This document shows, piece by piece, positions 42,657-54,457 of a stretch of 64,000 nt of DNA (position 1 is the stretch's first letter; each line of letters opens with the position of its first letter). Source of the DNA: Apostichopus japonicus. Its lineage: Eukaryota; Echinodermata; Holothuroidea; Aspidochirotida; Stichopodidae. Made by a program: the position numbers and the translations under genes. The stretch is from assembly GCF_037975245.1 (NCBI RefSeq), contig NC_092577.1, positions 13,502,013 through 13,566,012 on the forward strand, read 5' to 3'. A model generated the notes under the pieces. It saw only the letters and a program-made list of their open reading frames with translations, was not told where the DNA came from and made no database searches.

Positions 42657-44045
42657 GTTGGCCTGACGTTTCGATCCTAGCAGGATCTTCTTCAGAGGCT
42701 AAATGACAAGTAACAGTAACAGAAGGGACAAAAACACGCACAGAATACAGACAGGTTAGCACGGTGAACACAATGAGATAGATGTAGGGGATTGGTAGAC
42801 AAGGAATGGAGAGAGGAAAGCAACAGGGGAAGAGGAGAGGTAGGAGATAAACAGTGGAGGGACAAAGAGAGGATAAAAGGAACGGGGTAGGGAATAAACT
42901 GGAGAAGGGCAAGGACAGAAAGGTGTGGAGAAAAAAAGGGTGGAAGAGAGCTGTGAGAAGAGGAGTAATGGGGCTGTAACAAAGATAAAAGGAGTGGGGG
43001 ACAGAAGAAAAGTAGTCATGTCCTTCCTAAATGTTGAGCCCATGAGGTTGAATGATGCGAAGGCGTTGCATCCATAGCCTCCCCCTCTGCTGATTCGTAC
43101 TAGGTCAGGACGGCTACCTAAGGATTCAATCCCCTGTAAAGACATGACGTTAATGGTATGGTTGGGAAGGTTTAAATGTTCTCCAACTGGGGTCTGATCA
43201 GTCTTCATGGTGTTGACTGTGGATCTGTTACCATAGAATCGCTTCTTGCGGGTGATTTTGGTTTCGCCAACATACTTGATGCCGCAAACTCTACAAGAGA
43301 TCAGATAGATGACATTGGTGGTTGTGCAAGTGACGTGACGTTGTGTGTGAGTTGCATACTGTAGCTGGTGATGGAATTAGATTGAACAGTGTGGTGGCTG
43401 CAGACGATGCATCTCGAATAACGATCACATTTGAAAGAAGGTTGCGCGGTCGTATGTAGGCGATGGTGGGTTTTTTTCAGGGACGGCTCGTTGGAGTCTA
43501 TCTGAAGTGAGGAAAATGTTGTGGTTGTTAGAAGTGATTTTCTGAAGAGGAGGAAGATTTGATAGGAAAGTAACAACCAGGGCAGTTTGTTGTCGCAATC
43601 TCGTCCCTTTTTGTCCTTCACTGCCAAAGTAGATGATCTGGAAAGGGAGCGGACTCTAGGAATGGCTTCACGCACCCTTCTGGCACTATGGCCCCTGACA
43701 GTAAGGTGTTTTTCCAAAGCATCTGTATGGCGAATGAAAGAGGAATTGTTAGAGCAAATGCGAAGAAGGCAAAGTGCTTGACTGTAGGCAATTCCAGACT
43801 TGCAGTGACGGGGATGGCAGCTTGAAGAATGGAGATACTGGTGTGTGTCTGTGGGCTTGGTGTATAAGTCTGTAGAGAGAGAACCGTGTTCCTTGCGAAC
43901 AGTCACATCGAGAAAGTTAACCTGTTGGTGAGAGTAATCAGAGGTGAATGTGATGTGCTGTGGAAAGAATTGATGCGATTGATGAAGGTGAGCAGGCTAT
44001 CCTCATCACTATAATTGGTAAAGAGACGGTAAAAGGAAAGAGCGC
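42657..44045 (-). mobile_element. Penelope-like element, 5'-truncated, frameshifted
   Basis: Read on the minus strand, the sequence first gives the last part of a reverse transcriptase (FLDVTVRKEHGS and LYTKPTDTHQYLH, near 43790-43935). A linker follows with HARRVREAI and a Cys/His patch, and then a GIY-YIG-type endonuclease (VIYLISCRVCG and IKYVGETK at about 43235-43300). The fusion RT plus GIY-YIG defines Penelope-like elements. At least two frameshifts break it: one near 43900-43930, and another between the linker frame (ending at 43301) and the nuclease frame. The catalytic RT core is missing. A pyrimidine-rich tail (on the minus strand) ends in a hammerhead-like motif. A second 3' fragment lies at 2167-2714. 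Confidence 0.8.
42660..42700 (-). ncRNA. hammerhead ribozyme-like motif (type I, minimal stem III)
   Basis: On the minus strand the motif reads AGCCT, CTGAAGA (fits CUGANGA), A, stem II GATCCT-GCT-AGGATC, GAAA, C, GTC, AGGCC. Stem I pairs GCCT with AGGC (4 bp). Stem III is only AC/GT, so a monomer could not fold it, but two molecules could pair through ACGT. This fits the dimeric minimal hammerheads reported in Penelope-like elements. All core positions I can check are intact. Cleavage is predicted after GTC and has not been shown. Confidence 0.65.
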
Positions 44046-44240
44046 CACCACGTTTTCAAAGCTGGCCGTTCTCAAATAGTGTTGTCATATGGCAGCTGTG
44101 GTTATTTATTTCCTCAAATCAAACAGCACGCGTTATTTAGTAGCATCTGAGAAATATACACCGCATTTGAAACAGCGTAACATAAGTGAAATGCTCTTTG
44201 CCTGAACTACATTATTTGCTACCTAAATTAAATTGTGAAA

Positions 44241-44433
44241 ATGAAGAATAAAGGAGTCATCAATTGTCGTTCCTCTGGTGTCTTCTTGGCTGGTTTCGTG
44301 ATGGTATTTCTCTTCACGGGTTCATTTAAAGCGAATGGTGTTCTTTATTGGGATAGCGTGTTAGAATACCAAACATCTAACTTTCTAGCCGGCAGCACCT
44401 ACGTGTTGCAAGCATCTGTTGCATTCACAATTG
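44241..44433 (+). CDS. candidate first exon with signal peptide
   Basis: The ATG at 44241 starts 64 codons: a polar start (MKNKGVINCRSS), a hydrophobic core (GVFLAGFVMVFLFTGSF) and an extracellular-looking stretch with VLYWDSVLEYQTSNFLAG. The exon ends ATT G at 44433 followed by a strong donor GTAAGTTTT, that is in phase 1. No family is recognised. The continuation may be the frame after the acceptor TTTTGCAG at 44638 or may lie to the right of the window's repeats. Confidence 0.45.
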
Positions 44434-44638
44434 GTAAGTTTTAACCCTTTTTCATAATTCGGCTTTTCCCTCACTTTGTTTCAACTAATGTACATATTGG
44501 TGCAACATGTCGGACCTCAGAACTTTGGTCCACTGACACAAACTATTTGTTATAGTGTTACTTGTAGGTCATAGAGCATTTTCGGATTTCTTTTTATCAG
44601 CTTAATTACTTGAATTTAAAATTGGATCTATTTTGCAG

Positions 44639-44760
44639 TGTATTCCTCTGTAAATGGAAGGTCAAATTTACCCCCGCTTGACTTTATCAAAAAGTGTCCA
44701 AGTATATATCGATATTTCGCCCATTTCACGTGCTTGATATGGTGTTATGGCCCTTACCGA
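44639..44760 (+). CDS. possible second exon (weak)
   Basis: The acceptor ATTTTGCAG precedes a frame that, joined in phase 1 to the exon ending at 44433, reads VYSSVNGRSNLPPLDF and continues through Cys-containing sequence to about 44760. There it runs into a palindromic repeat. No donor is convincing, so this may be chance. Confidence 0.25.
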
Positions 44761-45045
44761 AATCCCATATCTGGGCGAGATATAAAAATCCAGATCTGGC
44801 CCAGATCTGGAATTTCAATCTGGGCCAGATCCGCTCCAGATCTGGAATTTATATCTGGCCAGATAAAAAATTTGGCAGATATAACTTGATATAAAATAAA
44901 GTTTTATATGGCCCATATAAAACTTGATCTGGTTAAATTTCATTGCATCCATATCTGGGCCAGATAAAAGTTTATCTGGTTGATATAAAAAAAAAATCCA
45001 GATAAACTTTTATATTGCCCATATAAAATGTTATATGGTTGAAAA
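44758..45045. repeat. palindrome-rich CCAGAT/ATATGG repeat block
   Basis: About 290 bp built from AGATCTGG, TATCTGG and TATATGG words in both orientations. Perfect foldbacks include AAGTTTTATATG-GCC-CATATAAAACTT (44899-44925) and CCAGATAAA-AG-TTTATCTGG (44960-44979). This may be a foldback or MITE-type sequence. Confidence 0.75.
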
Positions 45046-47050
45046 TATCGCTCGGACGTCCGAACGAAATTTTTTGTGTTCAGTATGGTATTCAACAAAC
45101 TCTAAATCTGTTAAAAACAGAACATAATACGAAGAATATACAGTACTATAAATGATAGCGACGAAATTAAATGTCTGTGTGAATTGGCGAGTCACATGTG
45201 ATATTTGCATATATCATTCAGTGACGTGCACTCTCGGAGGGAGGGGGTGGGCGTCTCCCCGCCTCCACCGTCAGTTGGGAATAAAAAGTCCAGTTAGGTG
45301 ATTTGTTTAGATTCAGTCGGGGAAGACAGTCGGGGAAGAACAAGACCCCTTCCTATAGACATAGAGCGCCCTTCCATGACCGTTCATACCCAAGATTGAG
45401 TATACGTAAGGTGTATATTTTTTTTTGTACTCGTTGTTAGCAATGTACGAATGACGTGCCCGGGACCTTGTGCTAGTACTAGTACTAATCTATATGCATG
45501 TGTAAGGACTTGAGTTTTGCACACGACACTAATGGACCCGGGCAGTTAACACTGCGATTTCAAGTCGTCCACTAAAACAATTAGGTTCAACAATGCAGGG
45601 TTGCCATTTGAAGGCTACCACGAGTTACAATTAAGCTACAAAATGAATCCCAAAAATTACCAAAAACAATAGCATCCTTTTGATACTCTCCCAGCCATGT
45701 ACCGGTATATTATTATTTTTTTTTATTTTTTTTTTTTTTATACATAATACATAAATAGGTGATGAAATCGGCGTGATCAAATGGTATTCCTAATTATCTG
45801 TATTTCCGTTCTTAGTCATTGTATTAACTTTAGCTATCAGGACCCTCCAGTGTTCCTCATGAAGAGCATAGTAAGCCCCTGGTGTTAAAATCGGGGGGTG
45901 TAGACCCGACCCTTTGTAGGGTGGTTTTTTGAGTGTCATAAAAATTCGGGGCAAAAATGAATAAATATACCAACATTTTGCAACTTTATGCACCCAATGC
46001 ACCCTTTAGTCAAACATAAACAATTATCAAATGTGAGGGGGATACCTTCTCCCCCATAGGCTCCTTTGACGCAGTTCACAAAATGCCAACTGTATACAGG
46101 GTCGTCAAGAAAATCAAATACAAAATTGGATACCCCGAGCAAGAAAAACAAGTTGGATACCCACGGGTGGCAGTTAAATTGTTCTTGTTTATATAATCCA
46201 GGGAATCAGACAGTCACTCTGGATGGGGCACCAACGGTTAATCCTCGGATCCATGGATGACGGACAGGGGTAGAAGTGTCCACTCTCTGTTCAACCCCAA
46301 AACCGCACAAACTTGCGTGTAGACTTTAATTATAGACCTGATTAGTCACTGAATGCCAACCATTTTTCGTTTTGATACTGATGTTTGATTTCTCCTGACT
46401 AGAACACACACACCCCTTTATATTCGAGCAGGCTTTAACGATCTCATGCAAAGCTACCCACCCTGTTTTTTACTTTCCCGGATTCGCCCCTGCTGTTGAA
46501 GGCATATAGACTAAACATTATTATTAGAATTTTAAATTAAAACAAAATAAGCCTGTATGTACTATTGTAGACTTACGTTAATTATGTAAGAGTTTACGAT
46601 AGTATGAAACTGTTCACTGCATGGGCTGCATGAATGTTCATCTATAGCATAGCTGGTATAGTCTATTGATTGATTCCGAATAGTGGAATTGATTCACTCG
46701 TTGAGAACATGGACGTATTTGGCATGTTTTCGAGTGATAAGAATGACCACCTTCTATATGAATTCCCCCCACTTGTCGAATAGTGGCTTTGAAGCACAGT
46801 TATTAGGATTTCACTTTTAGGAAACGAAATTCCTCAGTAAAATGAGAGGTGGATCCTGGGGAATTCTCAAAGAATGATTTATAACTCTTTCAGAGTTACG
46901 TGTAACAGGGATAGGCCATGAATTAGAGATAAAGCGAAAACACATCCTGTTCTTCATCTTTTTTATCAATTACCAGTGAGAAGAGTCCTATGTGTCGACG
47001 AAAGCCAAAAAGAATAAATAAATACAAATAAAAATAAACATAAAATTAAT
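45046..47050. other. no gene seen
   Basis: Mostly AT-rich. A phrase like GGATTCGCCCCTG at about 46482-46494 resembles the right end of the hAT-like families, but its left partner was not found. Confidence 0.4.
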
Positions 47051-47051
47051 A

Positions 47052-47096
<45 letters not shown>

Positions 47097-47113
47097 TATA
47101 TATATATATTTAA

Positions 47114-47159
<46 letters not shown>

Positions 47160-47190
47160 ATGTATATCTACATATATATACATATAAGGT
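47051..47190. repeat. (TA)n / (TG)n microsatellite
   Basis: TA tracts interrupted by GTTTA, TTTAAA and a short GTGTGTGTATG run. Confidence 0.9.
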
Positions 47191-48791
47191 GAAGACCAGC
47201 AGTACGCTGACTCTTAATTGTATTTAGCAAACGTGGTGGCCTTAACTATGCATAAATGAAATCATTAATTGATATACGTTCTCTTAGTGTCGCGAAACAT
47301 TTGAGGTGGCACCAGCCGCATCCGTAGACCATTTTTTTTTTACGCCAATGTCCTGGACACTTTCAAGGGTATACTTCTCACTTCTTTGAATTAAGATTCG
47401 GCTGACCATATGCAAGTGACGTGTGTTTTACTATCGCACAGTTACAAGTGTAAGCACGACGCAAAGGCAGAATGTTGACTTTTCCAAGCCTTATGTACAA
47501 CGCCGCCATTATGACATGTATGTTAACAGCTTCATTATATTAGATTCGACAATTGCAAAGCTCAATTGATTCTCTTTTAACAGAAATTAATCGTTGTAAT
47601 ATAAAAAAAGGAAACTTAAACAATAAAAAAAAATAAGGGAAGCATGAAGCAGAAGTGTTACGGTTGTTGTTAAATTTAGACTTGACCAAGTAGTTTTCAG
47701 CTTAGTATGATAAGGGATTTTAAACCTGTAATATCCTCCTAATGGAACAAGGTTATTCTCAGCTGGGTTTAGGATAGTTATCCATCAGAGTTACATCCTT
47801 GTCAAATGAACGGCTGATTCCCAAACATGTGTATAACCGCTTTCTCGATGTCCGTGAGGCTCCTTTGTATGTCGTATTAACACACAACCCGTAACCCCCC
47901 GCCCGCACCCCTTACCTACACGTCCTTCCCGTTCTCTCAATGAAAAGCGGTCATAAAACACCGGTCGGACAATATCATCCATTGAAGCCACGTTCTGTAC
48001 TTGATATTTAAAACAGTTGAGAACATTTTATGTGCTATGAAAAATTCAGCAAACGGCTTTATCAATGAATGTTTCTCACACAATTCTCTAGAAAATAATG
48101 AAGGGCACCAAAAATCATTATAATAATGTTATTAGACCATTGCTTGACCATGCCACACAGTGCCAGACTGAACGCAACCCGAACCAACATAATCGACGTG
48201 AATGCCTTACAATTCCCCCCTCCCCCCCCCCCTCCCACCCTCCCACACACAGAGAACATACGCAGGAGTATCTTTGCAGGGGTGGGGTTGGGTGGTGGAA
48301 TGGTTGAAAGCTGACCTTAGATCGCCAGCACGACACAACAGGCGTTTAAATATGACACCTGAGAGGGGGTTCTGGCAAGGTCGATGGGGGATGGGGGGGT
48401 AAGGATTGATATTCGCGAGGAATGTTTGCCACTTACTGTAGGTCTTCATAAAAATTACCCAGACATAAGCTCTTATTTGCCATCTGAAAAAACAGTGGTT
48501 GCCACTCTGATAACACGATGAGGTCAGCTTTGAGGGATCTTTGGTCAGAGAACTTTCTTTAAGAATGACAACACACTTTTCTTGGTCTCTGTATTTATTT
48601 CTCGTTCATGATACATACAACTTTGAGAAGTAAATCTGTCAGTAAATAGTAACAAGACAACAATGGCCATGGCTTTAAAACTTTATGAAAAGACTAGAGG
48701 TAAAGTAGTTGAACGGAATGTTTAAATAAAAGGCAGGTCCAGGAAAGGCAAGAACGTTTGGTCGAACAGTTATAAAGTACATGTACATGTA
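47191..48791. other. no gene seen
   Basis: C-rich patches near 47898-47915 and 48209-48245 give overlapping meaningless frames on both strands. Nothing else is recognisable. Confidence 0.4.
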
Positions 48792-48797
48792 CATATA

Positions 48798-48847
<50 letters not shown>

Positions 48848-48855
48848 TATATTGG

Positions 48856-48948
<93 letters not shown>
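48792..48948. repeat. (TA)n microsatellite
   Basis: About 155 bp of TA with interruptions (TTGGATA, AATTA). Confidence 0.95.
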
Positions 48949-48950
<2 letters not shown>

Positions 48951-49225
48951 GTCTTATTTAATAACATTGTATAGATAGCCATAAACATACCTGAGGTCGG
49001 AGTCAAAGAGCCAATAAGGGAGGGATTTAGGGGAGGAATTTCTAAAGGGGAGGACTTTCTAAGTATTGAGGATTTTGGAGACGTAGCGGTTTCTATTGTC
49101 TGGGTAGGGAGTGGTTGCTACTTTGTCGGATTTTTTTTGTTTTGTTCTTTATGTATAAGGATACCTGGAGTCGGGGGCTAGACCTACTTAGGGAAAAAAA
49201 GGATTTTCTATTGGAATGATACTGT

Positions 49226-49585
49226 AAAGGGTGTGAAGACTCGCGCAAAAAGAAACGTCTAATGTCGGTAATATGACCTAGTTTCGAATGAGGTGTAACA
49301 GAAGTGTTAGACAACACCATCGATCCCACAAAATAAGCACACAGCTTGCTACCGTCAGTAATTAGACACTAGTGTACAGTCAGTACATACAGCTGCGGTC
49401 AATACCCACAGCACAGTGTACAAACGATAAAGCGATGGACATCTCAGGTCCAGCTAAATATAACAGGTATCACGTTTCATTACTGTCTGCAGTTTGTAGC
49501 GACAAGCAGAAAACTCCACTTGCAAGCAATGAAAAGTTAACTTTTTCAGAGCGCGGCACCCGGTTTGGGGCGAGTCTTCAATGCC
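49226..49585. mobile_element. MITE of the GAAGACTCGC family
   Basis: The left end AAAGGGTGTGAAGACTCGC and right end GGGCGAGTCTTCAATGCC are inverted. The interior matches the copies at 26070 and 53815 (AACTTTTTCAGA, CCATCGATCCCA). The flanking TTAA is eroded to GTAA on the left and not evident on the right. This is the longest copy (~360 bp). Confidence 0.65.
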
Positions 49586-49759
49586 ACAGTTTTGAATACA
49601 GAAAGGTTTTGGTTATTTGGGAAGTGAGTTGTTGCGACTTTGTATTTCAGTAGGAGTTCTTCAATCAATGGGTCGTTCTCGAGATTGGTTTTGTATAATT
49701 TGGTGTTAAATTCTTCACGTATAGGGTGAAAAAAAAAGATTTTGTGTTCCTAGTAGTAG

Positions 49760-50050
49760 TACTAGTTGAGTCTCGTCCATCCGACATGCTCAGTGATTAA
49801 TCTCCGCCACGTATCACGATCTTGTGTAAGATTTGTTGCTTCCTCGATATTCTTAATGTTAACGTCCTTATATTACTTTTTTTTCCAAGTAAGGTAGTCC
49901 CGGGCCTTCCTACTTGTTTAGCAGTATGTCTCAATGCTTCTCTTAAAGCAACCTTTGCTGAAGCGTCCTCGTGGAGTATTGGTACATGACCGAAAAATCT
50001 CAATCTTCTATGTGTTTCCTGAGCGCCTTCTTTTGCATTATTCAAACATT
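49760..50050 (-). mobile_element. LINE ORF2 C-terminal fragment
   Basis: The minus strand encodes HRRLRFFGHVPILHE and RPGTTLLGKK. After a frameshift it encodes NIEEATNLTQDRDTWRRLI and EHVGWTRLN. Peptides of the RRLRxxGHV and DRDxWRRL type are typical of the region behind the reverse transcriptase in non-LTR retrotransposons. No RT domain is present, so this is a dead 5'-truncated remnant. Confidence 0.65.
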
Positions 50051-50060
50051 TAAACCAGAG

Positions 50061-51448
50061 AGATAGGTTTAAAGCAGTTCCGCGAAATTTCATACTTCTG
50101 ACCAAATTTTGTGGGCGGTGTGACCATACAGAGTGTCCCCCTGTACAAAGTGCCCGGGAACTATTTTAATCAGCACATTTAGTCCGGTCGGACATTATCT
50201 GTCGAAAACTGTGTCCCCCCTTCACAGCAAATATAGTCCGGCCGGACGAAATGTTCTGGTATAAATTGTCCGCAAAAAAATTGCAATTCGACATTCAAAA
50301 AGCAACTATTCATTATATCAATGAATAAAGCAGATTCATACATAGTTTGATGTTTCAGGAAATAAATGATACGTTTTGCGTTGCTACCAAACAAAACTAA
50401 TAGAAAAAATGAAAACAATTGAAAATAATTAACAAGTCTTCCATCTGTAAAAGATGTTATCATGTTTTTGTTTTGTTTTGTTTTTTGTGATTGCTGCTAT
50501 TGTATCCTCCGTATTTGTTGCATGTTGTATTCGGCCACTATATTGCCATAAAAAGTCATCTATACAGAGGGAGAGATCGCATCAAGGCTAACTCCCTCCC
50601 CCAACGGAGTGCGGGGACGGGATACGGCAGGCAACAGCTGCAACACAAATAATTGCAGAGGTAAAAGATTAAGAACTTAAAGGAGTTCAAACCTCATTGT
50701 AGCCGTATTTTCTCAACACACAGTGGGTACTGTGGGTAAGATTTTACAATTACAGTAATTGTACTTAATAGGTCTACTAGAGTTGTTGCCTAGACAACAT
50801 GAAATTTCATCCGTGCATAAAGCCCAGTATCCGACGGGAACCGAGGGTGCTTTTCAAGTTACATCCTAAACCGCCAATGTTGTATACAACATTCAAGCCC
50901 ATACACATAATTTTGAGTGCAAGGAGGGGGGGGGTGGGGAGGAGTTTGGATAGTAAGTTATCGATTTGTGTCTTGGAGAATAGTCTTGTTAATATCCGTG
51001 ACACTATCTGTGATGAGCTCCAAAATATTTGTGTTTGCTAGTAACAACCCTGAGGTAGCTGGAAAACACTTCCCTGACCTTGAAAATGTCATCACTACCC
51101 CAACCCTCTCCGTACGGGCCTGTCACCCGTTTTTTTTTACTTTCATTACCACTTTATTGTGTTTTTTGTACACTTCCTTTTTTTCACACGGGAACCGTCA
51201 AGGTCTTTCCCTCTCAAAATTCCCCCCGCTCTCCCCCTTGCCCCTAAACCCCGTTGTGATGGCCAATACGTGAAGAAAATATTCATTTGTATAGACAAAT
51301 GGCATTTGAACTCTGGCACTTCCAGCGATAAAGGTTCGTTTTTTATAATTATCATTTGAAAATGCGCCCTTTAATACCACTTCCATAACAGTTTCCTAAA
51401 TAACGCGAAAAAACCCACAACATATGATGATGTTAATGATGATATAAT
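50061..51448. other. no gene seen
   Basis: Contains the 12-bp palindrome GTCCGGCCGGAC near 50234 and several short frames without domains. C- and G-rich patches are at 50925-50940 and 51220-51250. Confidence 0.4.
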
Positions 51449-51640
51449 TGTATACGATCATGTACTAAAAACTTACGATCATGTAATAGAAATACACGAT
51501 CATGTACTAAAATATTACGATCATGTACCAAACATATACAATCATGTACTAAAAGTATACGATCATGCTCTAAACATATACGATCATGTACAACAAACGT
51601 ACGATGTACATCAAAACAAATGCAATCATGTACTAACAAT
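51449..51640 (+). repeat. ~21-bp tandem repeat (ACGATCATGTACTAAAA)
   Basis: Nine imperfect units built on (T)ACGATCATGTACTAAAA, with ATCATGTAC as the conserved core and small indels near the right end. Confidence 0.85.
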
Positions 51641-53268
51641 GCTATGTTAAAAAAGTGGCGTCTGCATACGCGCATTGTATATACTGAATCAGGATCCAGA
51701 GGGGGGGGGGGGGGGGGGTTCAAAACACCCTCTGTATGACAAAAAAATACAAAAAACAAAATAATGCTAGCTAATCATTATATAAAAATGTACTATCTAT
51801 TATACATTATTTTGCAATAAGAGACCTAAAAACTTACAGTGGCCAGAATTAAGGGCCTATACAGATTACCTTTAACCTTCCGATTACTTAGCCTCATTGC
51901 TTCAAATGCCACCGCCTTTATCCACTCGGCCGCAGCACCCAAATGCACCCAAATGCGGCACATGATATCACCATTTCGAGTGATTTATGTCAACTATGTC
52001 ACTTTACTTATGTATACGACGTATAGTGTTTTTATCACGCGTCGGTACTTTCTGGCCGTATAAGCAAAGCGCCCCCAGTTGGATGGGTGGCTGCAGTATA
52101 TGTTGCATGACGTCATTCTCTCTACCTCTATGATCTAGACATAATCCTTTGTCTGGTTTATCTATATGCCAAGATGAGCACCTTCAAAGAGATAAGAAAA
52201 TTCATGATCAAGGAGATATCATGTCTTTTTGACCCACCTCCCCCCCCCCCATGCCCCTAAAAAAAATGGGCTGCAGAATTGTCAGTTTTAGCTGAAGCGC
52301 CACTAAAATTTAATGAAAACTCTACATCAGTGTTTGAAAAGGAATATTCATATTCTTGTACATATTGCATGGCTAGATATGTTTATGAAGTTTTCTTCTG
52401 CAGTGAGGTATGGCATGTAGAGAATATGGCACACCTAAAAATAGTACTATCAGGCCTTCAAATATCTCACCAACCACAATGAATGTGAACTTGTTACATA
52501 CAGTATTAGTACAACCTTCCTATAGGAGTAGTCTAGACTTTTATGCAATAGTCCATTAAAATTAATTAATTGCATTTTTATATTGTCGCATGCATGCAGA
52601 CAAGTCTATCTCTTTAAGCTTTAGTAATATGATTTGATTATGCTTGTTAACATCTATGATAGGCAGAGCCGTAAAACGGTGGAAATTTATGAAATTGTTT
52701 GCAACAATTTGTAATGACAATTGGGTAAACAAAAATAGGCCATAACAACTTATGTACTTGCACTAACAACTTTGCAATAACGTTGCATAAGCAATTACTT
52801 GAGTTTTTACAACTAACCAAACGTGGTAAATATTTTCATGATTTGTGCAACAATCATAGATATGTTTTAACCCTATATAGGCTAGGGTTACCGTGCTGCT
52901 GTTTCGTGTCCAGAAGCAGGTATGGAAGTTTACGAAAACATGAAAATAAAATTGCTATATAGGATGTAATGTATTAATAATCTTTCGTAAATGTGATCAT
53001 CACTGTGCAAATAGAGGATACGCGTCCCACGTGTAAACTAACATAGGCTTATAACAAAAATTATCTTTCCTTCGAAACGGCCTGGGCTAACCACCGTGAC
53101 AGGCATAGTGTGTATCCTATAGTGTAAGTTACAGACATTACCTCAGATGGTTTTTAAGAAAAAGTCGCCCAGGAAAGAACATGGGTACGAAAACCAAACT
53201 ACCGAACGACTGATCCGCTCTCAACCCCAGTCCCCTTGCATTGGGACTGTGACTGTGTGATCATCGTC
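51641..53268. other. no gene seen
   Basis: A G-tract at 51700-51718 and a C-tract at 52240-52250. The open frames lack domains. Confidence 0.4.
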
Positions 53269-53336
53269 GGGTGTACCATTCCCCTCGAAAGGGAGCATAT
53301 ACTACACATGGTCTTAGCCAAAAGGCCGAGAAGCGA
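53269..53336 (-). pseudogene. U2 snRNA pseudogene with internal deletion
   Basis: On the minus strand it begins TCGCTTCTCGGCCTTTTGGC, then TAAGACCATGTGTAGTAT. This matches the first ~40 nt of U2 snRNA almost perfectly. The remaining ~30 nt form a TCCCT-TTCG-AGGGG hairpin and end GGAATGGTACACCC, close to the known U2 3' end (GGAACGGUGCACCC). The middle (Sm site and stem-loops IIb-III) is missing, so it cannot be a working U2 gene. Confidence 0.65.
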
Positions 53337-53814
53337 CCTCAGATGCCACTATGAGTATGAGCTGTCTCGATTTGGGCGAGTTGAAAAGCCCTAGATAGCA
53401 AACTTACCTTCCATTTAGGTATGTACTAGAGTTCCATTTCCAGCCAGTCTGAAAGACTGACTTTGTCACCGTCACAGTTTCATAACGTAACTTTTATCCC
53501 TGCTGACATCAAGATCAAACCTTCAGCTACATCTGCGTGGATCTATCGTGTGGAATCATTCAAGTGTAAATGAATTGCAACTAACTGACGTCAGAAAGAT
53601 AGTGCGGTCCCACGAACCCGGAAATATGCTTACCCTTGTATTACGTAATAGCTACAAGTAAGCTCGTTGCGGCCTTGTTCACATTTAAGAACGGTCGCGA
53701 ACTTGTACTTCAAGTATGCGTACGGTCTTAAGAATAATGAAGACAATCCCCCTTTCGGGGTTTCTTCAAGCACTCTTGCGTTCTTAATAACTGAGTGAAC
53801 GTTCGCGGACTTAA

Positions 53815-54113
53815 AGGCATTGAAGACTCGCCCCAAACCGCGTGCGGCCATCTGAAAAAGTTAACTTTCCGTTGCTTGCAAGTGACGTTTTATTCGTGTC
53901 GCTTCAAAATGCAGACAGTATAGTGAAACGTGATACCTTGTTATCTTTAGCTGGACCTTGAGATATCCATCGGTGTATCGATTGTATACTGTACTGTGTG
54001 TGTATTTTTTCTGGGATCGATGGTGGTGTTAAACACTTCTGTTACACCTCATTCGAAACAAGGTCAAATAGCCAGGCATTATACGTTTCTTTTTGTGCGA
54101 GTCTTCACACCCT
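53815..54113. mobile_element. MITE with TTAA target duplication
   Basis: Starts AGGCATTGAAGACTCGCC and ends GCGAGTCTTCACACCCT. TTAA flanks both sides (53811-53814 and 54114-54117). It is inverted relative to the copies at 26070 and 49226. Confidence 0.75.
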
Positions 54114-54457
54114 TTAAATGGTGACTCTAGATTTCCTGTAGTTGCAATTGCGCGGGAGTTTCTGAACATTCATTACGTATACGTGCATTTGTTTGTGTAT
54201 ACGTACCAGACCGTTGCCTTATTAACCGATTCGACCAAACGACGGACGCTATACGTATAACGTAACCCCTTTCACTTTCTCTCTACCAATTCGAAAAACA
54301 CTACAGAAAGGTCGCCTTAAGAATTGTGAGATAAAACTAAACTGAACGGTAGTCCATTAAATATCTAATCAAATTTGATTCATTGTACGCCGAACTCACC
54401 TATTTTTTATGAGACCAGAATCGTTAATTTCACGTCTAATTTATTGCGGGTTCTGTT

